Shown: positions 1 to 7,737 of the stretch, piece by piece
Layout of the letters: every line of letters starts with the position of its first letter
Position numbering within the stretch: position 1 is the stretch's first letter
Source of the DNA: Saprospiraceae bacterium
Lineage (GTDB): Bacteria; Bacteroidota; Bacteroidia; Chitinophagales; Saprospiraceae
DNA: 19,116 nt
Assembly: GCA_029262975.1 (NCBI GenBank)
Contig: JAJCYJ010000225.1
Coordinates: forward strand, 1-19,116
Direction of reading: 5' to 3'
The notes under the pieces: model-generated
What the model saw: the letters and a program-made list of their open reading frames with translations, nothing else
Told to the model about the DNA's origin: nothing
Databases searched by the model: none
Position numbers and translations under genes: made by a program

Positions 1-2
1 GA

Positions 3-68
3 AATTTGCACATCAACCTAAGAAGTAAAAAAGCAGTGGCTTTTGTCAACAGGAATATGATGATTTAA
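3..68 (+). CDS. possible 3' tail of an upstream gene
   Basis: One plus-strand frame is open from the left edge to a TAA at 66-68 and reads about 21 codons ending in NRNMMI. It stops 70 nt before the secreted DUF5107 gene on the same strand, so it could be the C-terminus of an upstream member of the same operon. Another frame closes at 25-27, giving the short tail KFAHQPKK. Neither tail can be assigned to a family, and both could be chance. Confidence 0.25.
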   Translation, partial: NLHINLRSKKAVAFVNRNMMI

Positions 69-138
69 TATCTTAAGGTATCTTTTAGCAATCTCATAAA
101 TTACTATCTATGACAGGCGATGTAATCCATGACCAATT

Positions 139-3100
139 ATGAGGTTTACGAATCGGGTAAGACAGATAATCGTATTGCTGTTAGTGCTATGTTTTCATAT
201 GCTCACCATCAATAGTCAGAATACATTCATTAGTAAGGAGGCGTATTCTTTAAAAACCTATCCATTTTCAGATCCGAACCCAAACCCGATATTATTAACT
301 AATCCAAAGATTTATCCTTATTTTAATTACGAGGGATACAGCGCCGTTGGTGATACGCAAGAATGGAATATTATTAAGATGTCAAATGACTATGTTGAAG
401 TATTGGTCATGCCGCAGGCTGGAGGAAAAGTGTGGGGAGCGATCGAAAAGTCTACCGGACAAGAGTTTATCTATCGTAACGAGGTAATGAAATTTCGTAA
501 TATTTCGATGCGCGGACCATGGACTTCAGGTGGGATAGAGTTCAATTTTGGTATTATTGGACACCACCCATCGACAGCTACACCCGTAGATTATGTCATT
601 CAAAATCACGAGGATGGAAGTGTCAGTTGCACTGTAGGCAATATCGATTTGCCTTCGCGCACTCAATGGCGGGTTAAAATTGTGTTGCCAAAAGATAAGG
701 CATATTTCGAAACCCAGACACTATGGTATAATCCAGGTCCCACAAGTCAATCTTATTATAATTGGATGACGGCCGCAGCACCGGCAAAACAAGATTTTGA
801 ATTTTTCACACCTGGTGACAAATATTTGAAACACAGCGGTGAAGCGATGCCCTGGCCTATTGATAAAGCAGGAAGAAATCTGTCACTTTATAAAGAGAAT
901 AATTTTGGTCCGAGTAAATCCTATCATGTAGTTGGGGAGCTAAATGATTTTTTTGGTGGTTACTACCACGATTCTAATTATGGATTCGGGCACTGGTCAG
1001 AGTATGAAGAAATGCCTGGACAAAAATTATGGCTATGGGCTTTATCCAGGGCAGGAGGAATTTGGGAAGATCTTCTTACAGATACTGATGGTCAGTACAT
1101 AGAATTTCAAGCTGGTCGACAGTTTGTTCAGTATTCCCCTGACGCACATGTGAATCCTGTCACACAGGCAAATTTTGAGTCTCATTCGTCGGATCTATGG
1201 CGAGAGATTTGGTTTCCGGTCATATCAATTGGAGGTATTTCAGATGCATCCGAGAAGGCCGTAATGAATGTAGAATTAGAAAATGATATGCTGAATATTG
1301 GCATTAATTCCTTTCAAGATGTGCAAGCTACCTTAGAAATCATTTCAGAAGGCGAGATTGTTCTTAGCACCCAGTTAGCACTCGGAGCCATGGAGGTATA
1401 TAAGGCTTCCTTTGATCTAAATGGAATAAAAAATTATAAGGTAAGGGTAGAAGAACTGGATCTGTTGTATGATACACAGCCGGGAAAGAGTCATATAGAC
1501 AGGCCTTTTCATGCCAATGCTGTACAAGATGATCAATTGTCCGTTGAACAAATTTATAGACAGGGAGAGGAAGATGTCAAATTCAGATTGTACGCTGAAG
1601 GTTTGAAAAAATTTAAAACCTGTTTGCTCCGGGATCCTGAGCATTCTGGTGCCCTTGTCGCGGCTGCAGACATCTATTATCGTCAAGGAAGTTATGACAT
1701 AGGACTTCAATATATCTATAAGGCTCTTCGTCTTGATACATATGACCCGTCCGCAAATTACATAGCTGGTTTACTTTATCGGGGAAAGAATGATATGGTG
1801 AATGCTAAGGAGTCTCTGGGCTGGGCCGCAAGGTCATTGTTATTCAGATCTGCAGCATATGCACAAATAGGAGAGATTTGGTTATCTGAAGGCAAAATCC
1901 AAAAGGCGAAAAAATATAGCGATAAGTCCCTCGATTTCAATCGCTATAATATTAATGCCCTCATGGTCAAAGCTGTTGCTGCCAGAATAGAGGGAAAGGA
2001 TGAGCATGCAGGAACTGTACTTAATAATATTCTTGAAATTGATCCATTAAATCATTTTTCATTTGTAGAAAGATATCTGCTTTCTGGGGCCCAGAGTGAT
2101 AGAAATAAAATTATCAATAGCCACAGATCTGAAATGCCTGTACAGACTTACTTAGAGTTGGCCATAGCGTATTATAATATGGGTAGAATAGATGAATCAA
2201 TTATTGTACTTGAACTGGCTCCTCAAGATCCCCTTATTGATCTGTGGTGGGTATTTATAAAACAAGATCCTAATTCTAAATACCTTCAGGGTATTCTTGA
2301 GCAATCCCCCGAATTTGTTTTTCCTTTCCGCCGAGAAACCTTAGCAGCATTGGTTTGGGCAAATCATCACATTGATCATTGGAAATTTAAGTATTATCTG
2401 GCATTAAACCTTTGGGGAAAGGGAAGGATGGAGGAAGCCGCAGCCTTATTAAAAGAATGCGAATCTACTCCCGACTTTGATGTATTTTATCGGAGTCGTG
2501 GATTCTTATTAAAAGAATTAGAAGGTGTGGACGAATTGTCAGACTTGACAAGTGCATTTAATCTTGATAGCACAGATAATAGAAATTGGAGGGCGTTAAT
2601 TGCATATCATTCAGATCATAAAAGGTATAACGAGGAATTATCACTTTGCAAAAGAGCTTTTGATAAATACCCTGATAATTATGCGATCGGTATAGATTTT
2701 ACCAGGGCATTATTGCATCAACAAAACTATCAAAAAGCGATTGAGGTCCTTGGCACGATTCACGTACTTCCATTTGAAGGAGCATCAGAAGGGAGGTTTT
2801 TGTATGAACAAAGTCATTATGGCAGGGCACTTGAATTATTTAGAGAACAAGACTTTCATAATGCCATTGCACTGTTGGAGGCATCTAAAAGATGGCCAGA
2901 GCGCCTTGGTGTTGGTCAACCATATGATCCAGATGAGAGGATGGCCAATTTTCTAATGGCACAAGCATATTACAAACTTGGCATGATTAATCTTGCTGAA
3001 GAACATTTAAAAATGGTTATAGTGCAGTCTATTGATCTTGCGAAAAGAAAATCTATACTACATCTATTAGGTTTGATGGCCCTGTCGCAAACTGGAAATA

Positions 3101-3288
3101 CAAATGAGGTTGATGAATTTATAAGTAAATTGAAAAGTTGTGAACATGCTGATTCTGAAATAACCAACTGGGTGCTATCAAAATATAAGAATAGGGATTT
3201 TATAAATGAACGAATGGGTGTAGAGTTATCAGCCATCAACCCGGTATTTTTTGATCTTATAAAGATATTTCACCAACCCAGAAAATAA
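139..3288 (+). CDS. secreted DUF5107 domain protein with C-terminal TPR repeats
   Basis: Residues 1-27 form a signal peptide with basic MRFTNRVRQ, a hydrophobic stretch, and INSQ at the likely cleavage site, so the mature protein is probably periplasmic. Residues about 40-370 match the DUF5107 family: conserved-looking patches are PQAGGKVWGAIEKSTGQEF, the GPWTSGGIEFNFG region with a following GHHP, and YYNWMTAAAPA. This family is thought to have a galactose-mutarotase-like beta-supersandwich fold. From about residue 466 to the end there are TPR-like helical hairpins (for example ALVAAADIYYRQGSYDIGLQ), in two blocks with a less regular stretch between. At 1049 aa it has the size usual for DUF5107-TPR proteins. 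It is the first gene of a plus-strand unit: the enolase-like gene follows after 37 nt, then the sugar kinase. I infer binding or processing of a carbohydrate outside the cytoplasm; no catalytic residue can be named. The ATG at 139 is the first in frame before the signal peptide; the ATG at 129 is out of frame. Confidence 0.9.
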   Translation: MRFTNRVRQIIVLLLVLCFHMLTINSQNTFISKEAYSLKTYPFSDPNPNPILLTNPKIYPYFNYEGYSAVGDTQEWNIIKMSNDYVEVLVMPQAGGKVWGAIEKSTGQEFIYRNEVMKFRNISMRGPWTSGGIEFNFGIIGHHPSTATPVDYVIQNHEDGSVSCTVGNIDLPSRTQWRVKIVLPKDKAYFETQTLWYNPGPTSQSYYNWMTAAAPAKQDFEFFTPGDKYLKHSGEAMPWPIDKAGRNLSLYKENNFGPSKSYHVVGELNDFFGGYYHDSNYGFGHWSEYEEMPGQKLWLWALSRAGGIWEDLLTDTDGQYIEFQAGRQFVQYSPDAHVNPVTQANFESHSSDLWREIWFPVISIGGISDASEKAVMNVELENDMLNIGINSFQDVQATLEIISEGEIVLSTQLALGAMEVYKASFDLNGIKNYKVRVEELDLLYDTQPGKSHIDRPFHANAVQDDQLSVEQIYRQGEEDVKFRLYAEGLKKFKTCLLRDPEHSGALVAAADIYYRQGSYDIGLQYIYKALRLDTYDPSANYIAGLLYRGKNDMVNAKESLGWAARSLLFRSAAYAQIGEIWLSEGKIQKAKKYSDKSLDFNRYNINALMVKAVAARIEGKDEHAGTVLNNILEIDPLNHFSFVERYLLSGAQSDRNKIINSHRSEMPVQTYLELAIAYYNMGRIDESIIVLELAPQDPLIDLWWVFIKQDPNSKYLQGILEQSPEFVFPFRRETLAALVWANHHIDHWKFKYYLALNLWGKGRMEEAAALLKECESTPDFDVFYRSRGFLLKELEGVDELSDLTSAFNLDSTDNRNWRALIAYHSDHKRYNEELSLCKRAFDKYPDNYAIGIDFTRALLHQQNYQKAIEVLGTIHVLPFEGASEGRFLYEQSHYGRALELFREQDFHNAIALLEASKRWPERLGVGQPYDPDERMANFLMAQAYYKLGMINLAEEHLKMVIVQSIDLAKRKSILHLLGLMALSQTGNTNEVDEFISKLKSCEHADSEITNWVLSKYKNRDFINERMGVELSAINPVFFDLIKIFHQPRK

Positions 3289-3325
3289 TGCCGTTTAATC
3301 GATATTATATTCATCAATCTGAACT

Positions 3326-4459
3326 ATGATAATTAAAAAAATTACAGCTTTCGAAGTAGTCGTTCCTGCACATGAAGGTGTTATCGAAAGTAAAGGAATA
3401 GATAAACCATTGCACAAATTACCTGTGGGTGCTTCTGCTGGTTGGTCGGTTCAATTTGATCAATTACCAAAATTAATTCTTAAATTAGAATTGAGTAATG
3501 GAGTTGTCGGATGGGGAGAATTATATCGTGACCACAATTGGAAAGTAGTAGAAGATATAGTCAAGATACTATTGGGCACAGGTATTAAAAAGCTTACGTT
3601 ACAAAAACTGCCTTTTAACTTTTGCAGGGAATACGACGGATTCGAATGTGCTATATGGGATGCATATGCCAGAATGCAAGACATGCGGGTGGTTGACCTT
3701 TTAGGAGGAGCTGTTAAAGATAAAGTAAAGATTGGTGCATGGTCGAGTCATCGGAGATTAGAAGAAATTGGGCCATTGGCCAGGAAATATTACGATCAGG
3801 GATATGATTGTATCAAGTTTAAAACAGACCTCGAAGATGATGTCGAAAGCTGGTGTAAGGAAATAGCATTGGTATCGAAAGATATGCAGGTTATTCTTGA
3901 TCCTAATGAGCGCTGGCTATATCCCGGAGAGGTGCGTAAACGGGCAGATCAGCTTGCCAGGATAGGCAATGTACTTTGCCTGGAGGATCCATTACCAAGA
4001 TGGATGTTATCCGAATATGCCTTGTTAAGAAATTATTCATCAGTTCCGATTGTACTGCATGTCTCCTTACCCTATATACTTCATGGGCAGAGAGTCACGG
4101 ATGCTATAAAAGCGATACAGGTTGGTGCCGTAGATGGTTTTAATTTTAATGGAGGTTTGGCGAATTTTCAAAAACTCGATCATATTGCCACGGCGGCAGG
4201 CCTTCCTTGCTGGCATGGCTCTGAAATTGATTTTGGGATTTTGGAAGCAATGTATGTTCATTCCGGAGCAGCAGCAGAATCATGTATATGGCCAAGTGAT
4301 ATCTTTGGTCGGATGATAAGAGAGCATGACTTATTACAATCACCTTTGAAGATGACTCCCCCATTTGTACATCTTCCTGATGGACCTGGTCTTGGAATTG
4401 ATCCTGACGAAAAAGCGATAGCGCATTATTCGATTTCTAAGAGAGCATATATATACTGA
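3326..4459 (+). CDS. enolase-superfamily (mandelate racemase/muconate lactonizing-type) protein, atypical metal site
   Basis: This cytoplasmic protein has the enolase-superfamily layout: an N-terminal capping domain (residues 1-125, with the flexible-loop part near 20-45) and a TIM barrel. Visible active-site elements are the KxK pair K164/K166 (CIKFKTD), metal ligand D192 (ILDPNERW) and metal ligand E220 (CLEDPLPR). Canonical members then have a third acidic ligand in a 'P-x-x-x-G-E' strand, but here that stretch reads PIVLHVSLPY (241-250) with H245 and no acid. H297 in CWHGSEID lies where the general-base His of the mandelate racemase group is expected; the usual Asp partner is unclear because the strand reads DGFNFNGG. 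Family members abstract the proton alpha to a carboxylate, often as sugar-acid dehydratases or racemases. Setting between a DUF5107 protein and a sugar kinase suggests a sugar or sugar acid as substrate. Exact activity is unknown. Confidence 0.88.
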   Translation: MIIKKITAFEVVVPAHEGVIESKGIDKPLHKLPVGASAGWSVQFDQLPKLILKLELSNGVVGWGELYRDHNWKVVEDIVKILLGTGIKKLTLQKLPFNFCREYDGFECAIWDAYARMQDMRVVDLLGGAVKDKVKIGAWSSHRRLEEIGPLARKYYDQGYDCIKFKTDLEDDVESWCKEIALVSKDMQVILDPNERWLYPGEVRKRADQLARIGNVLCLEDPLPRWMLSEYALLRNYSSVPIVLHVSLPYILHGQRVTDAIKAIQVGAVDGFNFNGGLANFQKLDHIATAAGLPCWHGSEIDFGILEAMYVHSGAAAESCIWPSDIFGRMIREHDLLQSPLKMTPPFVHLPDGPGLGIDPDEKAIAHYSISKRAYIY

Positions 4460-4462
4460 CTT

Positions 4463-5533
4463 TTGAAAAGAACGCCTGTCAATTCTGAAGATATCAAAAA
4501 GATCGCTGACCAATTTCAAGTGGAAGGAGGGGTTAAATCTTATAAGAAAATCACAACTGGTCATATACATTCGACCTATCACCTTTTAATAGGTAGTAAT
4601 GAAAAAATTAGTGAATTTATACTTCAGAAATTAAACAAGGAAGTCTTCCTATATCCTCAACAGATAATGCAAAATATAAGGAAGGTCTCAGAACATCTTT
4701 TTCTTTCCAATTATCCTAAACTTATTTTAAAACCTATACCTCTATCGAACTCCGATAGCTTTTTAGTTCAACATGAAGGCGACTTTTGGCGACTATTTCC
4801 TTTTTACAAAAATACGATGACCTGTGACACGGTTCAAAGCGAATCCATGGCCTATGATGTCGCATTCACATTTGGAGAGTATGTCAGATATCTTGATGAT
4901 CTGGATCCAAAGGAACTGCATATTCCGATTAGGGATTTTCATAATACACCTATTCGCTTTTCTAATCTTCTTAAGATTATTGAGTCAGCAGATCAGCAAA
5001 GGTTAATAAAGGCGCAAGAAGTGATCAGTAAAGTCAAGAAAAGGATCGATCTATTGTCTTTTTATAATTGCATGCCGCAACATACCCGAGTGATTCACTC
5101 AGATACTAAGTTGAATAATGTATTACTTGATGCAGATTCACATAAGGCTGTATGTGTCATTGATCTCGATACTTTGATGCCTGGTAATCTTTCTAACGAT
5201 TTTGGAGATATGATTAGAACGATGACTCCTTTAGTTGATGAAAACAATCCGAACATCAATGAAGCTGTGGTACGTCGGGATATATTATTAGCAGTATCTG
5301 AAGGCTTTTTAAAAGGGCTGGATAATGCGATTAGACTGGGAGAAAAAGAAAATCTTTACAAAGGTGCAGCACTTATTATCTATGAGCAAGCGATCAGATT
5401 TTTAACCGATTATTTGAATATGGATATTTATTACCCAGTGAGCTATGATACCCAAAACCTTATTCGTGCACAAAATCAATTGCATCTGTTAGAGGATTAC
5501 CTCAGTATACAATACAATATGTCTGTTTTGTAA
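4463..5533 (+). CDS. APH-fold sugar kinase, N-acetylhexosamine 1-kinase (NahK)-like
   Basis: The protein belongs to the aminoglycoside phosphotransferase/choline kinase fold. The nucleotide loop near residues 31-39 reads TTGHIHSTY. The catalytic loop is HSDTKLNNVLLD (212-223) with catalytic D214 and metal-binding N219, and VIDLDTLMPG (233-241) supplies the metal-binding Asp D234 or D236. The patterns HSDTKLNN, IDLDT.MPG, DFGD and the C-terminal RFLTDYLN..IYY followed by RA.NQLHLLEDY resemble N-acetylhexosamine 1-kinase of the lacto-N-biose pathway, which phosphorylates GlcNAc/GalNAc at C1. Its 356 aa fit that family. The start is TTG, 3 nt after the stop of the enolase-like gene; no ATG occurs before residue 70, which would delete the nucleotide loop, so the TTG is needed and translation is probably coupled. 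Substrate is inferred by resemblance; another hexose 1-kinase activity is possible. Confidence 0.87.
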   Translation: MKRTPVNSEDIKKIADQFQVEGGVKSYKKITTGHIHSTYHLLIGSNEKISEFILQKLNKEVFLYPQQIMQNIRKVSEHLFLSNYPKLILKPIPLSNSDSFLVQHEGDFWRLFPFYKNTMTCDTVQSESMAYDVAFTFGEYVRYLDDLDPKELHIPIRDFHNTPIRFSNLLKIIESADQQRLIKAQEVISKVKKRIDLLSFYNCMPQHTRVIHSDTKLNNVLLDADSHKAVCVIDLDTLMPGNLSNDFGDMIRTMTPLVDENNPNINEAVVRRDILLAVSEGFLKGLDNAIRLGEKENLYKGAALIIYEQAIRFLTDYLNMDIYYPVSYDTQNLIRAQNQLHLLEDYLSIQYNMSVL

Positions 5534-5702
5534 TAATGTCTATGATAGTAATCAAAAGTTTAATTTTACCTGCTGTCGACATCATATTCCTGTAGACCGA
5601 TCATTAGAAAAACCTGAAGCGGCGAAGTAAGTATGCTTCTTACAACAACAGAAAGATAGCCCTAAATTAATTCTGTGATCCTTGACTGAAATTAGAATCT
5701 TA

Positions 5703-6629
5703 TCAAAACCGTTCTTTGTTCATGTCTGGTTGATTAACAACACTAAATTTGAAAATATCATCTCTTGAATAATGACCAATAACATCAAAGTCCAGGTTGC
5801 TTTGGATTATTTCTTCTAAATCAATTTCAGCTGTTATTGCGCCTGTTTGATCAAATAATGGTCCCGCTATTATCTTGCCCAATGGAGAAACGATCACACT
5901 TCCTCCGCGGCATATATTTTCAGGTAAGTCTCTTAAAAGAGGTAAATACTTTTCAGGATACATTGATTTTGTAAAATACTGATTACATCCTAAAACAAAA
6001 CATCGCCCTTCCAACGCTATGTGTTGCATTGTTGCAATCCAGCCATCTCTAGAATCAGCTGTCGGAGCTATATATATTTCTACGCCCTTTTGATACATCG
6101 ACATTCTGGCAAGGGGCATATAGTTTTCCCAACAAATGAGACCTCCTAGTTTCCCGATATTTGTATCAAATGATACCAGTGAAGCTCCGTCCGATTCACT
6201 CCATATGATTCTTTCGCTACCGGTTGGTTTAATTTTTCGGTGGACACCTAACAAGCCGGAAGAGGGAGAGATGTAAAGCATTGAACAATACAAACTGCCA
6301 TTTGCATTTTGCTTCTCTGTAACCCCAATGACCATATAGACATTTTCTGTACGAGCTATTTTTTCTAGTCTTTTTAATTCTGTGCTTTCTATATCAATAC
6401 TATGATTATAATATTCTGAATATAACTCCCGACCTTCTTTTGTTCTGCTTCCTATCTTGGCTCCAAATGAAAAACCTCGAGGATAACCCGGAATAAATGA
6501 TTCCGGGAAGACAATTAAATTACACCCTGAACGAGCATGCTTTATTGTAAGTTCCTCAATTTTATTAAGCGTCTTTTCTTTGTCGAAGAAAACAGGGCTA
6601 TCCTGTATCAAACAAACCTTTATTTTCAT
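5703..6629 (-). CDS. nitrilase-family carbon-nitrogen hydrolase
   Basis: This is a carbon-nitrogen hydrolase with the complete Glu-Lys-Cys triad of the superfamily. Counting from ATG 6629, Glu43 lies in VFPESFIPGYPRGF, Lys132 in GVHRKIKPTGSER, and the nucleophile Cys166 in LGGLICWENYMPLAR. The block HIALEGRCFVLGCNQ and the CWENY-MPL context are those of the true nitrilase branch (R-CN to R-COOH plus NH3) rather than amidases or ureidopropionases, which makes an arylaceto- or aliphatic nitrilase likely; the substrate cannot be read. The frame is open to an ATG at 6662, but the second ATG at 6629 gives MKIKVCLIQDSP, the normal nitrilase N-terminus, so I prefer it (308 aa). The gene is convergent with the sugar-kinase gene, 169 nt away, and stands alone on the minus strand. 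Confidence 0.9.
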   Translation of the reverse strand: MKIKVCLIQDSPVFFDKEKTLNKIEELTIKHARSGCNLIVFPESFIPGYPRGFSFGAKIGSRTKEGRELYSEYYNHSIDIESTELKRLEKIARTENVYMVIGVTEKQNANGSLYCSMLYISPSSGLLGVHRKIKPTGSERIIWSESDGASLVSFDTNIGKLGGLICWENYMPLARMSMYQKGVEIYIAPTADSRDGWIATMQHIALEGRCFVLGCNQYFTKSMYPEKYLPLLRDLPENICRGGSVIVSPLGKIIAGPLFDQTGAITAEIDLEEIIQSNLDFDVIGHYSRDDIFKFSVVNQPDMNKERF

Positions 6630-6755
6630 AGTCTTTGAATTAGCTATTTCAAATTGAAACACCAGGACTGATTTTTACTAATATACGCCCAATGCATTAT
6701 TTTCTAAAAACTTAAAAGAAGATTTAGGAAAACATGTTGTTCTTAGGTTATCATG

Positions 6756-6783
6756 AATTTTCAATTTTCAATTTTCAATTCTC
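6756..6783. repeat. 7-bp tandem repeat (AATTTTC x3 plus AATTCTC)
   Basis: Four back-to-back 7-bp units are read directly at 6756, 6763, 6770 and 6777, with one mismatch in the last. The array runs into the 3' end of the minus-strand DUF6090 gene, so its last codons (Glu-Asn-stop) are made of repeat sequence. Slippage here could change the C-terminus of that protein. Confidence 0.85.
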
Positions 6784-7419
6784 AAGATATTCATTAATTT
6801 CTTTATGACAGTCTTTATATTTATCGAGTCTGTTCTGACTTGTTCTTTTGTATGCCCCCAGGATATTTCTAAAGACTTTGGAGTGATATATTTCGCGACT
6901 TTGAGTACTACCGTTTACAAGATCAAAATTATCTTTTAGATAGGGATAGTAATCGTTCATATATAGATTGTTGGAAATTAATTCAAAAGCTTCTACCCAT
7001 TTATAATATTCGTAGAGGTTGATAATATTTTGCTTTTGGGAAAAATTCTTCATAAACCTTATGTCACCACTTTCAGTTAATGTTGAATAAGCGTTCTTTC
7101 TAATATAGACCCCGCCAAGATTCAGTAATTCTAATGCGAGTTGATTAATGCGTACGTTGTCCGCTTTCTCTTCTATTAATTTGAGAATCGAATCCAACTT
7201 GGAAATATTACTTGTCGCGTAGGCGATAGCGTCTTCAAAGTTTTGCTTGTTGAATTCCGACTCTTCTTTAATGTGGCTTCTGTGTGTATCAATCGTTTGT
7301 AATTGCTCTTTTTCGGTTGCCCACCTATTCAACTGAAAGGCCAGTAAGATACCGACTATGACAACTACAAATTCTAATGAATGATTGAGCCAGTCTATTT
7401 TGTTAGTATTCTGCTCCAA
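6775..7419 (-). CDS. DUF6090-like membrane-anchored protein
   Basis: A short N-terminus (MEQNTNKIDW) leads into one hydrophobic helix at residues about 14-28 (SLEFVVVIVGILLAFQL) followed by NRWATEKEQ. The rest is hydrophilic and mostly helical. This matches the Bacteroidota family DUF6090, whose members have a single N-terminal transmembrane helix followed by a helical domain of unknown function; the motif GILLAFQLNRW and the later YSTLTESGDIRFMKN are typical of it. The start must be non-ATG: a TAA lies six codons upstream of the TTG at 7419 and the first internal ATG is near residue 123, far past the membrane helix. No function is known. It stands alone between the nitrilase and the aminopeptidase, separated from the latter by a repeat-rich gap of 318 nt. 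Confidence 0.82.
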   Translation of the reverse strand: MEQNTNKIDWLNHSLEFVVVIVGILLAFQLNRWATEKEQLQTIDTHRSHIKEESEFNKQNFEDAIAYATSNISKLDSILKLIEEKADNVRINQLALELLNLGGVYIRKNAYSTLTESGDIRFMKNFSQKQNIINLYEYYKWVEAFELISNNLYMNDYYPYLKDNFDLVNGSTQSREIYHSKVFRNILGAYKRTSQNRLDKYKDCHKEINEYLEN

Positions 7420-7563
7420 AATTGCTCTATTTTGTTAATTGTACGATCGCTCACAAGTTACGTTTTATCTTCTCCAGTGTTCGACATTCCAGGCGACTAA
7501 GTACATCGATACGTAATTTTATATGAATGAAGTGGCTCAAAAATGTAACTATATAATCACCAC

Positions 7564-7582
7564 AAATTACAATTTGTAATTT
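7564..7582. repeat. perfect 9-bp palindrome with 1-nt centre
   Basis: AAATTACAA, a single T, then TTGTAATTT. The central spacer is too short for a terminator hairpin, so a protein-binding site or chance are the options. It lies about 145 nt upstream of the DUF6090 start on the minus strand. AT-rich composition raises the chance expectation. Confidence 0.5.
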
Positions 7583-7587
7583 TCGAG

Positions 7588-7728
7588 ACACTCAGGGACA
7601 TAAGCACAAGATCTTTCATTTAGCAGCATTTTAGGCACTTAAGCACTTAAGCACATAGGCACTCAGGCACATGAGCACAACTACAATATTTAGCAGAATT
7701 CAAGGCACATAGGCACATAAGCACCTAG
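7588..7728. repeat. 8-nt-phased GCAC minisatellite in three blocks
   Basis: The tetramer GCAC recurs exactly every 8 nt at 7635, 7643, 7651, 7659, 7667 and 7675, then again at 7705, 7713 and 7721. Degenerate units (ACAC 7588, GGAC 7596) lead to GCAC at 7604. The spacers vary (TTAA, ATAG, TCAG, ATGA). The second and third blocks are each preceded by TTTAGCAG (7619 and 7689), exactly 70 bp apart, so a 70-bp duplication seems to have copied part of the array. It is not CRISPR: the unit and spacers are far too short. Confidence 0.85.
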
Positions 7729-7737
7729 CCCTATTTC

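Larger units (their letters stand above)
7420..7737. other. gene-free gap with palindrome and GCAC repeat array
   Basis: This 318-nt stretch lies downstream of the minus-strand aminopeptidase and upstream of the DUF6090 gene. I see no open frame with family resemblance. It contains a perfect 9-bp inverted repeat (7564-7582) and an array of 8-nt-spaced GCAC units (7588-7728), listed separately. No clear -33/-7 promoter of the Bacteroidota type was recognised. Confidence 0.7.

Noticed and set aside
129..138. Upstream ATG at 129 as start of the first gene
   Set aside because: It is not in frame with the DUF5107 coding sequence and has no signal peptide-like translation.
139..210. Lipoprotein signal in the DUF5107 protein (LLLVLC)
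   Set aside because: The residue before the Cys is Leu rather than Gly/Ala/Ser, and the hydrophobic core continues past the Cys to an INSQ cleavage-like site, so an ordinary signal peptide fits better.
1417..1710. 97-codon frame antisense to the DUF5107 gene
   Set aside because: It is covered by a clear TPR-coding region, and the translation shows no family features.
5534..5702. Bidirectional terminator between the convergent kinase and nitrilase genes
   Set aside because: Only a weak 5-bp GAAGC/GCTTC pairing with a long loop was found, with no T-tract, so it is not supportable.
7588..7728. CRISPR array
   Set aside because: Units are 4 conserved plus 4 variable bases; there is no 25-40 bp repeat or unique spacer, and no cas genes.
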